64,000 nucleotides of DNA from positions 9,154,047 to 9,218,046 of the forward strand of contig CM054062.1 of NCBI GenBank assembly GCA_028641055.1, given 5' to 3'. Origin of the DNA: Alopecurus myosuroides (Eukaryota; Streptophyta; Magnoliopsida; Poales; Poaceae). Positions within the stretch are counted from its first letter, which is position 1, and each line of letters opens with the position of its first letter. This document shows, piece by piece, positions 11,964 through 21,365 of this stretch. A program made the position numbers and the translations under genes. The notes under the pieces were generated by a model. That model did not search any database. It had not been told where the DNA came from and saw only the letters and a list, made by a program, of their open reading frames with translations.

Positions 11964-12129
11964 AAGGCCCAGCCCACCTGTGTTGGCCCGATACCCCCCT
12001 CTTCTACCTCCGTACAGGAGGTGACGCAATGGAGGACAGCGACAGGAGCCCCTCCCTCAACCACTCGATGGTCCTCCCCCCTCCTATTTATCTCCTCCTC
12101 TCCCCTCCCGAGCTAAACCCTAACCCTAG
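11964..12129 (+). promoter_or_regulatory. LTR promoter with Site II motifs, TATA box and telo-box
   Basis: GGCCCA (11966-11971) and AGCCCA (11971-11976) plus GGCCCG near 11985 are Site II-type motifs. A TATTTAT box lies at 12085-12091, and AAACCCTAACCCTAG (12115-12129) is a telo-box where transcription would start. Site II plus telo-box is known from plant ribosomal-protein gene promoters. D2 has the same arrangement with a CTATAT box. The start site itself is inferred. Confidence 0.6.
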
Positions 12130-12474
12130 TCGCTCCTCTCCCCCTCCTATCTTCCCCAGCCGCCGCCGCCTCGAGGAGATCATCCTCGGCTGCTGTGCCA
12201 CGGCCATCGCCGCCGGAGCACATCGCCGCCGCACCTGTCCGCCTCCGGCCATCCCGAGTACCCCCACGCGAAGCCGGTACCATCTTCTTTCCATTCCCAC
12301 TCCTTCCCTCTCCTTTTTCCTGCGGATCGGTCACCGATTTCTTCCACGAAGATCACCTCGAGTGCCCTATGTTCGTTCATATCTGTAACGATCTGAAGAT
12401 CGTGTGCTTGCAGGTTCAGTTAACTCAGCGTTTGCAAACTCCAAAACCCCACCAGCACCTTAGCCATCAACAAA

Positions 12475-12555
12475 CGCAGCGATACCCTGCTGGTTTGATG
12501 CGCGCGCAGTGAAGCCAGAGGTTGCGGGTTCGATTCCCAGCCCCACTCTTTTTCT
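12475..12555 (+). other. tRNA-like module 1 in D1 LTR
   Basis: A perfect B-box, GGTTCGATTCC (12527-12537), lies in a T-arm-like context (TTGCGGGTTCGATTCCCAG), preceded by GAAGCCAGAG and a degraded A-box/D-arm region (CTGCTGGTTTGATGCGCGCG). A T-run follows at 12547-12553. It resembles the 3' half of a tRNA or a tRNA-derived SINE head. It is not an intact tRNA, because the acceptor stem does not close by eye. Confidence 0.45.
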
Positions 12556-12629
12556 GTTTTAATTCGGTACAGCCCGCACCCAACTCCTTAACCTGTTCAG
12601 AGGTGCAGTCCCACCAACAAAAATCGCAT

Positions 12630-12717
12630 TAGCCTAGTGGTGGTGTTCCTTTGCATCAACCAGGAGGTGGAGGGATCAAGTCCCCTCCCTCCCAAATAAA
12701 ACCAAGTTTTATTTTTA
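12630..12717 (+). other. tRNA-like module 2 in D1 LTR
   Basis: TAGCCTAGTGG (12630-12640) fits the A-box consensus. GGATCAAGTCC (12673-12683) is a near B-box within a GGAGGG/CCCTCC stem. The A-to-B distance of 43 nt is what a tRNA has. A T-rich stretch follows at about 12705-12716. Read as a decayed tRNA or SINE head; activity is unproven. Confidence 0.45.
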
Positions 12718-13664
12718 CAATGGTTTGGTACTGGAATATTTAGCAAATCACCACTAAGCCCCTGGCCCTTATTTCTAGCCCCTGGAATTTTTTTTCCTAA
12801 GTCCCTAGAGGCATTAAAATGGCAGATTGCACCCTATACTTCCAAAATGCATAACAAATTCATTTTAACTCCAAAATTAACTTTTTTAAATATGTTTTCA
12901 ATACCAAATTAAATTTTCTATCCAAATATAAAATTTGTTTACTGTTTTGAATATTTTAAATTGGTGCAAAATTTGAATTCTTGTCAAATTCCCTTAAATT
13001 TGCAAAATTCATAACTTGTTCATAAAAATTCCAAATTTCACAAACCAAATATGTTTTTCAATCAACTTTTCATGTACTTTCCAAATATAAATTTTGTTTT
13101 CTGGTATGAATAATTAAAATTGCTTAAACAATTTGAATCTTGTTTAATTCAATTACAAATTGTTTAATGTTATTTAATTCATAATTAATTAATCCAAAGT
13201 CCAATTTCAAAATGTGAAACATGCAATCCAACTAAAATTTGATAATCTTTTCAAATATCAACTTTGTTATTTGCTTTGCACCCTTTAACTTGTTGATAAC
13301 AACCACTACTGGTTCAACCTCATTAAGTAACAATAATTTCCAAACTTGTTAATGTTTTCTAAAGTGGTTAACTATCATTCCAATTGCATTTAACTTGTTA
13401 TCTTATTGTTCCTCATCATGCATGCATCATACTAAGCCACTTACACATGATGCTTAGTGATAGAACAATTAATTCAACTCTAAAGCATGGGCTTCCATAT
13501 GCAACCTTTGCATATGGAACCCTATTTAAACTTGTGTTTCACATCAAGTAGTTTACTTTGGTGCATCTATTGAACATGACATGCATCATCCCATGTTTGT
13601 GCACCTATGCCATGTATTGATTGCCCGTCTTCCTTCGTTGTTGTTTTTGCTTCTTCTCGCTTAG

Positions 13665-13739
13665 ACGACGACGTTGGTACCGACGAGACTTACGACACCA
13701 CTACTCAGGACCTAGCCCAGTACGAGACTGAGCTGCCAG
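13665..13739 (+). CDS. Candidate acidic exon of an LTR-embedded gene (D1 5' LTR)
   Basis: The exon is preceded by a long pyrimidine tract ending CTTCTTCTCGCTTAG and followed by GCAAGT, a GC-type donor. Its 75 nt enter and leave in phase 1 and encode about 25 residues rich in Asp, Thr and Glu (VGTDETYDTTTQDLAQY). In D2 the same exon has 78 nt: one whole codon more, frame kept. The upstream AT-rich 0.9 kb has intron-like composition. The first exon and the initiation codon are not resolved in D1. A donor-like GT at 12277-12278 joins in a compatible phase, but I see no ATG in that frame. Coding status is inference. Confidence 0.4.
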
Positions 13740-14987
13740 GCAAGTTATCACTCACATGAATCATCGAGTTCTCTTCCACACTTGTTGTCGATACTATCCT
13801 TTTGTCTACTATTGCTAGCCCTATGTATCGTTGCTATTCTCCGAACCCATCACATGATTCCCTGAACCAATGATATTGCCTCACCTCCATACCCACAGCC
13901 TTTGTTTGTGCCTGTTCTTATCTAGCATGCTTAGGGTTGCTTTTGCTCGAGCCTGTTGTCGGTTACTTCTTTTATTATCGTGCTATTATTATCTGTTACC
14001 GTTCCGAGGGCTCGAATGTTAATCAATCAATCCTGTTAATGCTGCTGTTAATAATAATTTGATGATAAGGCACCGGCAGGAGGCCCTTTGTGGTTTTGAG
14101 GCCTGCTAGTGTCGACCCTAATAGGAAAAGGGTCTTGTCTACTGATCCATGATGAGCGCACTACCCGCATGTGGGAAGCGAGTATGGGCGCCCCCCTCAA
14201 CTTGACTCGATTCGCATCTCGTCCAAATCGCCGTACTAGTTCGGGCTTTCCATTTGCTGCATCATATGCAGGTACGAACCCGAGGCCAGGGTGGAACTTT
14301 TGTAGTCGGCATTTAGGGCGGCGTGGTCTTCCAGTGCTATGAGGGTCCTCCTTTTCTTCGGGGGGCTCGATTAGCCGCGCACGCACAGCACGCGGTGCTT
14401 TGGGCTTGATGCGAAGAACAGTTGGTTGTGTTGAGTGTCTCGCTTGGTGGGTTTGATTCCCATCTGGCGGGATATTCTTACGTGTACGGTTACTATGGTG
14501 CACCCCTGCAGGGATAAATCTTCTCGAGAAGCCGTGTTTTCCGCGGTTATGGATTACTTGGTGAAAGTACTGGCTAACAAGTACTCAGGACAACTTCAAC
14601 ATAATGTTCAATCATGTTTCACCCAATGATTAATAACCTGACTAGTAATAGCTTATTCACACCAATAACTTGATTCACCTTATTATAACGGTGTGAGTTA
14701 TCCTCGGATTGCTTCTTCGGATAAGGGGCGAGATCCAGGATGGGTTTGTTTGAAGTTATCTTTCAGTTGGTTACAATTCCTCGATCTTATCTTTTCTATT
14801 AGCCGGACACAAGTAGTATTTTCTGTAGTTGGTTAGAGCAGCCCGCTGTAGCTTTTATAATACCTATCTCCTTCCGTTGATCCCAAGCATCAAAGCTTGT
14901 GTTGACGAGTAACTCCTTGATGAAGTGTGAGTCTTGCTTGCCAGTACATCAAATGTACTGACCCCGTTGGGGCTGTGGTTTACGCAG

Positions 14988-15058
14988 AGTACGACTACGG
15001 CTACGATGATCACCAGGATGGCTACTTCGTGGAGTTTGACGACGCTGCAGACGAGTAG
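14988..15058 (+). CDS. Candidate terminal acidic exon of the LTR-embedded gene (D1 5' LTR)
   Basis: After the acceptor GGTTTACGCAG this 71-nt exon continues the phase left by the exon at 13665-13739 and ends in TAG at 15056-15058. It encodes 23 residues counting the split first codon, rich in Asp, Glu and Tyr (EYDYGYDDHQDGYFVEF). D2 carries the same exon with three substitutions and no frame change. The intervening 1.25 kb would be a GC-AG intron. No homologous protein family is known to me. An alternative acceptor at the upstream TTGCCAG is open in D1 only in another phase, which makes the GCAG acceptor the better fit for both elements. Confidence 0.4.
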
Positions 15059-15536
15059 TTGGCTGGACCCCGGGCAGGATCCAGGACCTACGTGGATGGG
15101 CTTCGTTTTCCTTATTTTCTCCGGCTTCTTAAGCCTTGGATTTGTCTGTACTCAGACCCATTTGATTGCTTCCGCTGATGTAATGGATGATATGTTGGGA
15201 CATGTGTCCTCTGGATGAGTGTTTTGCTATCTCTGCCTTAGTGAAGGCTATTTGCAAACTTATTTCATTCTTTTGTGTCTTAGAGACAGTTTGTGCTATC
15301 ATTTCGTTCAAAGCTGTTGACGTACAGTGCGTGCTTGAATATGAAGTACGTCGACAGTAGCGCCTTAGGTTCCTAGCGGATAGTTTACTTCGACGGTGGG
15401 AGCAGGGCTTGTGTTGTCGCGCATAAGCGCAGGCCTACCAGGAAGCTGGGACGTGGGAGCAGGTATGCCCCATAATCCAAGCACCTGACTTCCAGTTCGT
15501 GCGATGAGTATCCTCTAGAAACCGGGGTGCGACAAA

Positions 15537-15549
15537 TGGTATCAGAGCC
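15537..15549 (+). other. Primer-binding site of D1 (initiator Met tRNA)
   Basis: TGGTATCAGAGCC lies two bases after the LTR end and is the usual site complementary to the 3' end of initiator-Met tRNA. Confidence 0.95.
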
Positions 15550-15912
15550 TGTCTGCCTGTAGGATCCCTTTTTACTGGTCGCAGTTGAGTCTAGAAACTA
15601 TTTTGTAGCTATATAGGAAAAATGAAACGTGAGAGTAGGAATTCTGCCATTTTTCTTCTTTCCCCACCCACCCACCCTTTTCTGGTAAGGAAGTGCAACG
15701 TTGTTTTCTGTTCTCACCTAAACTTTCAAGTTAGGATTTCACGTGTTTTGGGTTCTCCTTAGTACCTCAGGACTGTTGGTCTCGTTTTCCCGATGTTGCT
15801 TCGATATCATGTTCTTTTCAACATCCTTTTCGTCCGTTGAACCTTGTTGTTGTTTTCCACATCCTTTTTCATCTACCGGAGTCTAATCAAAACCTTTCCC
15901 AATCATCTGCAG

Positions 15913-16728
15913 ATGGGTCTCAGCTACTACCCGCAGGTGGTTCGCATGACTCGCTGTGAGAGCACCGCCGGTTTTCCGGAGTTGCTGAGAGACATGGTTA
16001 CCTATCTGGGGTTCCGTTGGGCACCAGAGTACCAGGTCTACGAGCACCAGCGAGAGTTTGACCAGACTTGCTACCGGGCTATCGTCTACATTCTGTCGGA
16101 TGATGGCAGGAGCATTGCACACCAGTACGAGGCAGTAGGGTCCACAGTGGATATGGCAGTGCAGCAGGCAGCGTATGTGAGCCTCACCGTCCTCCGTGCT
16201 GACTACTGGGGCTTTGATAAGTCCAGTTTTCGTCACATCCCCCGTGGTTACATCACGGCAGCGGGAGTTCACTTCACTGTCCACCGCGACCTGGATACCT
16301 ACGAGACTGATAGCTCCAGGCTGCAGACCACTGCCCAGTTCGTGTGGCACAGTGACGCCGTTGCTTCCGCACTTTCTCAGGAGTTAGCCTCAGTCAGGGA
16401 GCAGCTCCACCTTGCTCTCACTCGTCTGGCGACGTACACCACAGACTTTGTTGGAGACGAGCGCTTTGCACGTTTCCAGCAGACACTGGGTTTTCCTCTG
16501 CCAGATGCTGGAGGTTACGAGCCGATCAGAGGCCCACTTCTCGACCTCGGAGCTGGTTACACAGGGATTCCCCGCTATGGAGCACAGGGAGAGGACGCTT
16601 TCTACTTCACCACACCGAGAGTTGCTCTCAGAGCAGTTCCTATCTACATGGATCGTCGTGATACCTACTTCCGTGGGGTTCCTCCTCACCGTATCTCTCG
16701 TCGTACTACTCACCGCCGTCCTGCGTGA
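15913..16728 (+). CDS. ORF0: extra 271-residue protein upstream of gag (D1)
   Basis: The ATG at 15913 directly follows a splice-acceptor-like TCATCTGCAG, and the frame closes with TGA at 16726-16728. The protein begins MGLSYYPQVVRMTRCEST. Residues 20-110 (YLGFRWAPEYQVYEHQREF, then AIVYILSDDG, then EAVGSTVDMAVQQAAYVSL) loosely recall the beta-strands and final helix of a double-stranded RNA-binding fold; this is a suggestion only. A predicted helix around LSQELASVREQLHLALTRLA follows, and the C-terminus is Arg-rich (RRTTHRRPA). D2 has the same ORF, same length, about 94-96 percent identical by eye. Grass chromoviruses often carry related unassigned ORFs here. It is not Gag: it has no zinc knuckle. 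Confidence 0.75.
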   Translation: MGLSYYPQVVRMTRCESTAGFPELLRDMVTYLGFRWAPEYQVYEHQREFDQTCYRAIVYILSDDGRSIAHQYEAVGSTVDMAVQQAAYVSLTVLRADYWGFDKSSFRHIPRGYITAAGVHFTVHRDLDTYETDSSRLQTTAQFVWHSDAVASALSQELASVREQLHLALTRLATYTTDFVGDERFARFQQTLGFPLPDAGGYEPIRGPLLDLGAGYTGIPRYGAQGEDAFYFTTPRVALRAVPIYMDRRDTYFRGVPPHRISRRTTHRRPA

Positions 16729-16936
16729 TGAGCATGGGAGTACCGTTGTATCCATTACTAGCTGTGTCTAGTTTATCCTTTCGTTTTCGAACCATGTATT
16801 GGTCTGTTGGATATTCTGATGTATTTGAACTCATGATGTACCTGTTGGTTATCTAGTCATGCGTCGGAATAATCTCTCTTTCGGTTGCTAAGTTTATTCC
16901 TTCCTATTGTTGTGCTAAAATGCATTTCTGTTCAGG

Positions 16937-19900
16937 ATGCCTCCAACAAGGAACACGCCTGAGCCACCGCTGATCGCTGAGCTCTTGACTCAGATGACTC
17001 AGGTCATGGCTCAGATGGTCCAGGTTCAGAACCACCAGAACAACCACCACCAGACTGCTCCAAGGGTCACCATCAAGGACTTCCTCAGTGTGGGTCCCAA
17101 GGCTTTCGTGGCAACACGCGAGCCGCTGGATGCTGATGACTGGATCCGTGACGTAGCAAGATCCCTGGAGATTGCTCATGTTGCGGAAGAGGACAAGGTC
17201 AACTATGCTGCTTACCTACTGAAGGGTCAGGCAGCCTCGTGGTGGGAGAACTACCAGGCCATGAGAGCTGGCTATCCTATCACTTGGGGTTGCTTCAAGG
17301 ATGCCTTCCTGAAGTACCACATCCCCGATGGTCTCATGGAGAGGATGCGTGAAGAGTTTTGCTCGCTGAAGCAGGGCAAGCTCGACGTCATCGGCTACCA
17401 GAACGAGTTCAATCGCCTCGCTCGGTATGCTGGAGACGAGGTGTCTACGGAGACCAAGAAGATGGCAAGGTTCCGCCGAGGTTTTAACCCGGAACTGAAG
17501 TACGCTCTCACAAACATCAAGTGCAAGGACTTCGTCGAGCTCGTGAACACCGCGCTCAATGAGGAGAATGGGCGCAAGGCGTTCGAAGAGTCGCGCAAGC
17601 ACTCGCGTGAGGGTGGTTCCTCCTCCAACATGACCACCCCTCCGCAGAAGCGCCGCATCTGGGTGCCAAACAGTGCTGTCACTAGGGCTCCAAATGCCCA
17701 AACTTCTCCAGGCTTTGGTCCCCGCCCACCCAACCCAGCTCAGATGCATGGGCAGAGGTTTGCAATGGCGCAGCCAAGGCCAGATCCTCCGCGTGTCGTC
17801 ACTTGCTTCAAGTGCAAGGAGACTGGGCACTACGCAGATAAGTGCACTCAGAGGATGCTGCCTTCTCCACCACCTCGCCCCAACACCAACCAGGTGATGG
17901 TCCGCGCTCCTCCGCATAAGGCCTTCAACACCAACAACAGGCCTGTTGGGAGGACCGCAAGGGTGAACCACGTCAAGGTTGACACAGCTGAGGAATCTGC
18001 CGACGTTGTTCTCGGTACATTACCCATAAACTCTAACCCAGCTAAAGTGTTGTTTGATACCGGAGCATCGCATTCGTTCGTGTCAAAGATCTTTGCTACA
18101 GCAGTTAAACTACCTTTTGTTGGTTTGGGTTCCCCGCTAGTAGTAAACTCTCCTGGAGCAACTATGCAAACTTCCAAGATCAGTCATGAGAATCAGATCT
18201 TAATTGGAGGTCACATATTCCTTGCTTCCCTCATTCTGCTTGGAAATTCTGACATTGATGTCATCCTTGGCATGGATTGGTTAAAGGCCAATAAAGCTAC
18301 GATTGACTGTGCTCAAAAGTCAATAACTCTCTCCCACACTTCAGGCCAGATAGTCTATTCTCCATATGGATCAAGTTCTATTCAGCTGTACACCCTAGAT
18401 GCTAAACCTCTACCTCTGCTTGAGAATGTTCCGGTGGTTTGTGAATTCCCTGACGTCTTTCCAGAAGAGTTGCCAGGGATGCCTCCGGACAGAGCAGTTG
18501 AGTTCGTGATCGAGCTTGATCCAGGTACTGCTCCAATCTCTAAGCATCCATATAAGATAGCTCCTCCTGAACTGAAATTGTTGAAGGAGCAAATCGATAT
18601 GTACATGGACAAAGGTTTCATTCAGCCTAGTTCCTCCGCTTGGGGTTGCCCAACTCTGTTTGTTGCCAAGAAGGATCAAACTAAAAGACTCGTGGTTGAC
18701 TATCGTCCTCTCAACGAGAAAACCATCAAGAACAAGTATCCACTTCCTCGTATCGATGATCTTTTTGATCAACTTGCTGGAGCCTCAATATTCTCAAAGT
18801 TGGATTTGAGGATGGGGTACCATCAGATAAAGATCAGAAAGGAAGATATTCCTAAGACAGCTTTCACCACTCGGTACGGTCTATATGAATACACCGTCAT
18901 GTCCTTTGGTCTCACCAATGCACCGGCGACCTTCTCAAGACTCATGAATTCTGTCTTCCATGAATACCTCGACAAGTTCGTTGTGGTATATCTTGATGAT
19001 ATCCTAGTCTACTCAAAATCCGAGGAAGAGCATGAAGAACATCTTCGTCTCACTCTCATGAAACTCCGCGACCATCGTCTATATGCCAAATACTCAAAAT
19101 GTGAGTTCTGGATTCCAGAAGTTGCATATCTTGGTCATATCATCTCTGCCAAAGGCATTGCCATTGATCCTGAAAAGTTTAAGGCAATTGTTGATTGGAA
19201 ACCCCCTAAGACGGTGAAGCAAGTTAGAAGCTTTCTTGGCTTGGCTAGCTATTGCCGTCGTTTCGTCCAAAACTTTTCCAAGATTGCCAAACCTCTCACT
19301 GATCTCACAAAGAAGGACAAAAAGTTCGTTTGGACTCCACAATGTGATGAGAGTTTCAACCACCTGAAGACTAAACTCACTTCCACACCTGTTCTAGTTG
19401 GCCCCGACACTACCAAACCTTTCCAGATATTCTGCGATGCATCTCTTCAAGGTCTAGGTGCAATTCTTATGCAAGAACGTCAAGTTGTCGCTTATGCTTC
19501 ACGTCAGTTGAACCCACACGAGCAAAACTATCCCACTCATGATCTTGAACTTGCAGCAGTTGTGTTTGCCCTAAAGAAATGGAGACAATACTTGTTGGGT
19601 AACAAAACTGAGATCTTTTCCGATCATAAGAGTCTGAAATACATCTTCACTCAGCCAGATCTGAACCTCAGGCAAAGGAGATGGATTGAGAAGATTAAAG
19701 ACTTTGATCTCACCATTTCTTACACTCCAGGCAAGGCTAATGTTATTGCCGATGCTCTCAGTCGCAAATCCTATTACAATAATCTCATGATCATGGAAAG
19801 CCAACCTGCACTTCATGAAGAATTCCAGAAGCTGAACCTTGGTCTTGTTCCTCAAGGCTATCTTGCTAGCTTGACAGCCAGTCCAACTCTCGAGGACAAG

Positions 19901-21328
19901 ATTCGTTCTGAACAACTTCGTGATAATGAAATCAAGAAGATGGTAGAGCAAATCAAAGAGGGCAGTGATAAGTTCAAGTCCTTCTCTATTGATGACAAAG
20001 GAACTGTGTTCTTTGAAGGACGCATTGCAGTTCCTCAGGTTCAAAGTCTCAAGGATATCATTCTCAAGGAGGCTCATGAAACTCCCCTATCCATTCACCC
20101 TGGAAGTACAAAGATGTACCAGGATCTCAAGACTCTGTATTGGTGGTCTGGCATGAAACGTGAAATTGCTCAATACGTTTCTGAATGCGACGTTTGTCAA
20201 CGTGTTAAGGCAGTCCATCAGAAGACAGCAGGTCTACTCCAACCTCTGAAAATTCCTGAGTGGAAGTGGGACATGATTGAAATGGACTTCGTTACTGGGT
20301 TTCCAAAGTCCAAGAAGGGCAACGATGCAATCTTCTTTGTTATTGATCGTCTCACTAAGGTTGCTCACTTCTATGTTGTAAAGGAAACTATCTCAGCTAG
20401 CCAGTTAGCAGAGCTCTACACAGCAAAGATTGTTCCCCTTCATGGTGTTCCATTGGAAATAAGCTCAGACCGTGGAAGTATTTTCACTTCTCATTTCTGG
20501 AAAAGCTTTCAAGAAGCATTGGGCACCAAACTTCTGTTCAGCACAGCTTACCACCCTCAGTCTCAGGGGCAAGTCGAAAGAGTCAATCAGATTCTCGAGG
20601 ATATGCTCAGAGCATGTGGTCTCTCCTTTGGCATGAAATGGGAGGATTGCCTTCCATATGCTGAATTCTCCTACAACAACAGCTACCAGGCAAGCCTAGG
20701 CATGGCACCATTTGAGGCACTGTATGGTCGCAGATGCAGGAGTCCAATCAATTGGTCTGGAGCTGGTGAACGTTCACTTTTAGGCCCTGACATTGTTAAG
20801 GAAGCCGAGGAGAAAGTTCGTATCATTCGTGACAATCTCAGGATTGCTCAATCTCGTCAGAAGAGCTATTATGATAGCAAGCACAGGGATATGGTCTATG
20901 CACCTGGTGACAAGGCATATCTCCGTGTAACTCCCCTCAGAGGTACTCATCGTTTCGGTGTGAAAGGAAAGCTTGCACCAAGATACATTGTCCCTTTCAA
21001 CATCCTCTCAAGACGTGCAGAGAATGCTTATCGTCTTGAACTTCCAGAAAAACTATCCAAAGTGCACGATGTGTTCCACGTGTCACAACTCAAGAAGTGT
21101 TTCAAAGATCCAGATCGTGCAGTTGATCATGATTCCATTGAACTGCAAGATGATCTATCTTATGAGGAGCACCCTATTCGAATTCTCGATGAGACCGAGC
21201 GTAAGACTCGCAACAAGAGCACCAAGTTCTTGAAAGTCCAATGGTCGCATCATTCCGATAAAGAGGCAACGTGGGAGACCGAAGAGGATCTTCGCAAGAA
21301 GTATCCGGACCTTTTCACTTCTCCGTAG
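16937..21328 (+). CDS. gag-pol: Gag-Pol polyprotein of D1, 1463 residues, intact
   Basis: A single uninterrupted frame starts at ATG 16937, just after an acceptor-like TTCTGTTCAG. Gag core is around residues 95-195 (WWENYQ near 102). The zinc knuckle [14 protein letters not shown] is at 290-303. The protease motif DTGAS starts at 374. The RT motif YLDD is at 685-688. RNase H has an Asp in FCDAS at 834. The integrase has an HHCC finger near 1054-1090 and catalytic Asp 1117, Asp 1178 and Glu 1214 (DD35E). The C-terminal chromodomain spans about 1405-1463 ([17 protein letters not shown]). Domain order PR-RT-RH-INT defines Ty3/gypsy, and the chromodomain defines a chromovirus that probably targets marked chromatin. 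The product would form cytoplasmic particles and act in the nucleus at integration. No stop, frameshift or missing catalytic residue is visible. Confidence 0.97.
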   Translation: MPPTRNTPEPPLIAELLTQMTQVMAQMVQVQNHQNNHHQTAPRVTIKDFLSVGPKAFVATREPLDADDWIRDVARSLEIAHVAEEDKVNYAAYLLKGQAASWWENYQAMRAGYPITWGCFKDAFLKYHIPDGLMERMREEFCSLKQGKLDVIGYQNEFNRLARYAGDEVSTETKKMARFRRGFNPELKYALTNIKCKDFVELVNTALNEENGRKAFEESRKHSREGGSSSNMTTPPQKRRIWVPNSAVTRAPNAQTSPGFGPRPPNPAQMHGQRFAMAQPRPDPPRVVTCFKCKETGHYADKCTQRMLPSPPPRPNTNQVMVRAPPHKAFNTNNRPVGRTARVNHVKVDTAEESADVVLGTLPINSNPAKVLFDTGASHSFVSKIFATAVKLPFVGLGSPLVVNSPGATMQTSKISHENQILIGGHIFLASLILLGNSDIDVILGMDWLKANKATIDCAQKSITLSHTSGQIVYSPYGSSSIQLYTLDAKPLPLLENVPVVCEFPDVFPEELPGMPPDRAVEFVIELDPGTAPISKHPYKIAPPELKLLKEQIDMYMDKGFIQPSSSAWGCPTLFVAKKDQTKRLVVDYRPLNEKTIKNKYPLPRIDDLFDQLAGASIFSKLDLRMGYHQIKIRKEDIPKTAFTTRYGLYEYTVMSFGLTNAPATFSRLMNSVFHEYLDKFVVVYLDDILVYSKSEEEHEEHLRLTLMKLRDHRLYAKYSKCEFWIPEVAYLGHIISAKGIAIDPEKFKAIVDWKPPKTVKQVRSFLGLASYCRRFVQNFSKIAKPLTDLTKKDKKFVWTPQCDESFNHLKTKLTSTPVLVGPDTTKPFQIFCDASLQGLGAILMQERQVVAYASRQLNPHEQNYPTHDLELAAVVFALKKWRQYLLGNKTEIFSDHKSLKYIFTQPDLNLRQRRWIEKIKDFDLTISYTPGKANVIADALSRKSYYNNLMIMESQPALHEEFQKLNLGLVPQGYLASLTASPTLEDKIRSEQLRDNEIKKMVEQIKEGSDKFKSFSIDDKGTVFFEGRIAVPQVQSLKDIILKEAHETPLSIHPGSTKMYQDLKTLYWWSGMKREIAQYVSECDVCQRVKAVHQKTAGLLQPLKIPEWKWDMIEMDFVTGFPKSKKGNDAIFFVIDRLTKVAHFYVVKETISASQLAELYTAKIVPLHGVPLEISSDRGSIFTSHFWKSFQEALGTKLLFSTAYHPQSQGQVERVNQILEDMLRACGLSFGMKWEDCLPYAEFSYNNSYQASLGMAPFEALYGRRCRSPINWSGAGERSLLGPDIVKEAEEKVRIIRDNLRIAQSRQKSYYDSKHRDMVYAPGDKAYLRVTPLRGTHRFGVKGKLAPRYIVPFNILSRRAENAYRLELPEKLSKVHDVFHVSQLKKCFKDPDRAVDHDSIELQDDLSYEEHPIRILDETERKTRNKSTKFLKVQWSHHSDKEATWETEEDLRKKYPDLFTSP

Positions 21329-21350
21329 GAATCTCGGGGCGCGATTCCTT

Positions 21351-21360
21351 CAAGGGGGGG
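21351..21360 (+). other. Polypurine tract of D1
   Basis: CAAGGGGGGG ends five bases before the 3' LTR start at 21366, the expected site for plus-strand priming. Confidence 0.85.
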
Positions 21361-21365
21361 CGTTT

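Larger units (their letters stand above)
11310..15534 (+). repeat. 5' LTR of D1
   Basis: It runs from TGTAACATCCAAG to GGGTGCGACA and is 4225 bp, the same length as the 3' LTR. About 700 bp of AT-rich sequence is followed by a GC-rich promoter and leader (11964-12400), tRNA-like modules (12475-12717), an AT-rich intron-like stretch (12720-13600), a short acidic exon (13665-13739), a conserved block and a second short exon ending in a stop (14988-15058), then about 475 bp to the LTR end. Confidence 0.95.

Noticed and set aside
12029..12388. 119-codon frame starting MEDSDRSP in D1 LTR (copy at 22086)
   Set aside because: The ATG lies upstream of the probable TATA box, the frame does not join the acidic exon in phase in D1, and a similar frame is broken in the 3' LTR of D2.
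12475..12555. A functional tRNA gene in the LTR
   Set aside because: The T-arm and B-box are good, but acceptor and anticodon stems do not form by eye; kept only as a tRNA-like module.
15883..16755. Long minus-strand frames opposite ORF0 and gag-pol
   Set aside because: They lie opposite intact coding regions with strong codon bias and match no known protein, so they are shadows.
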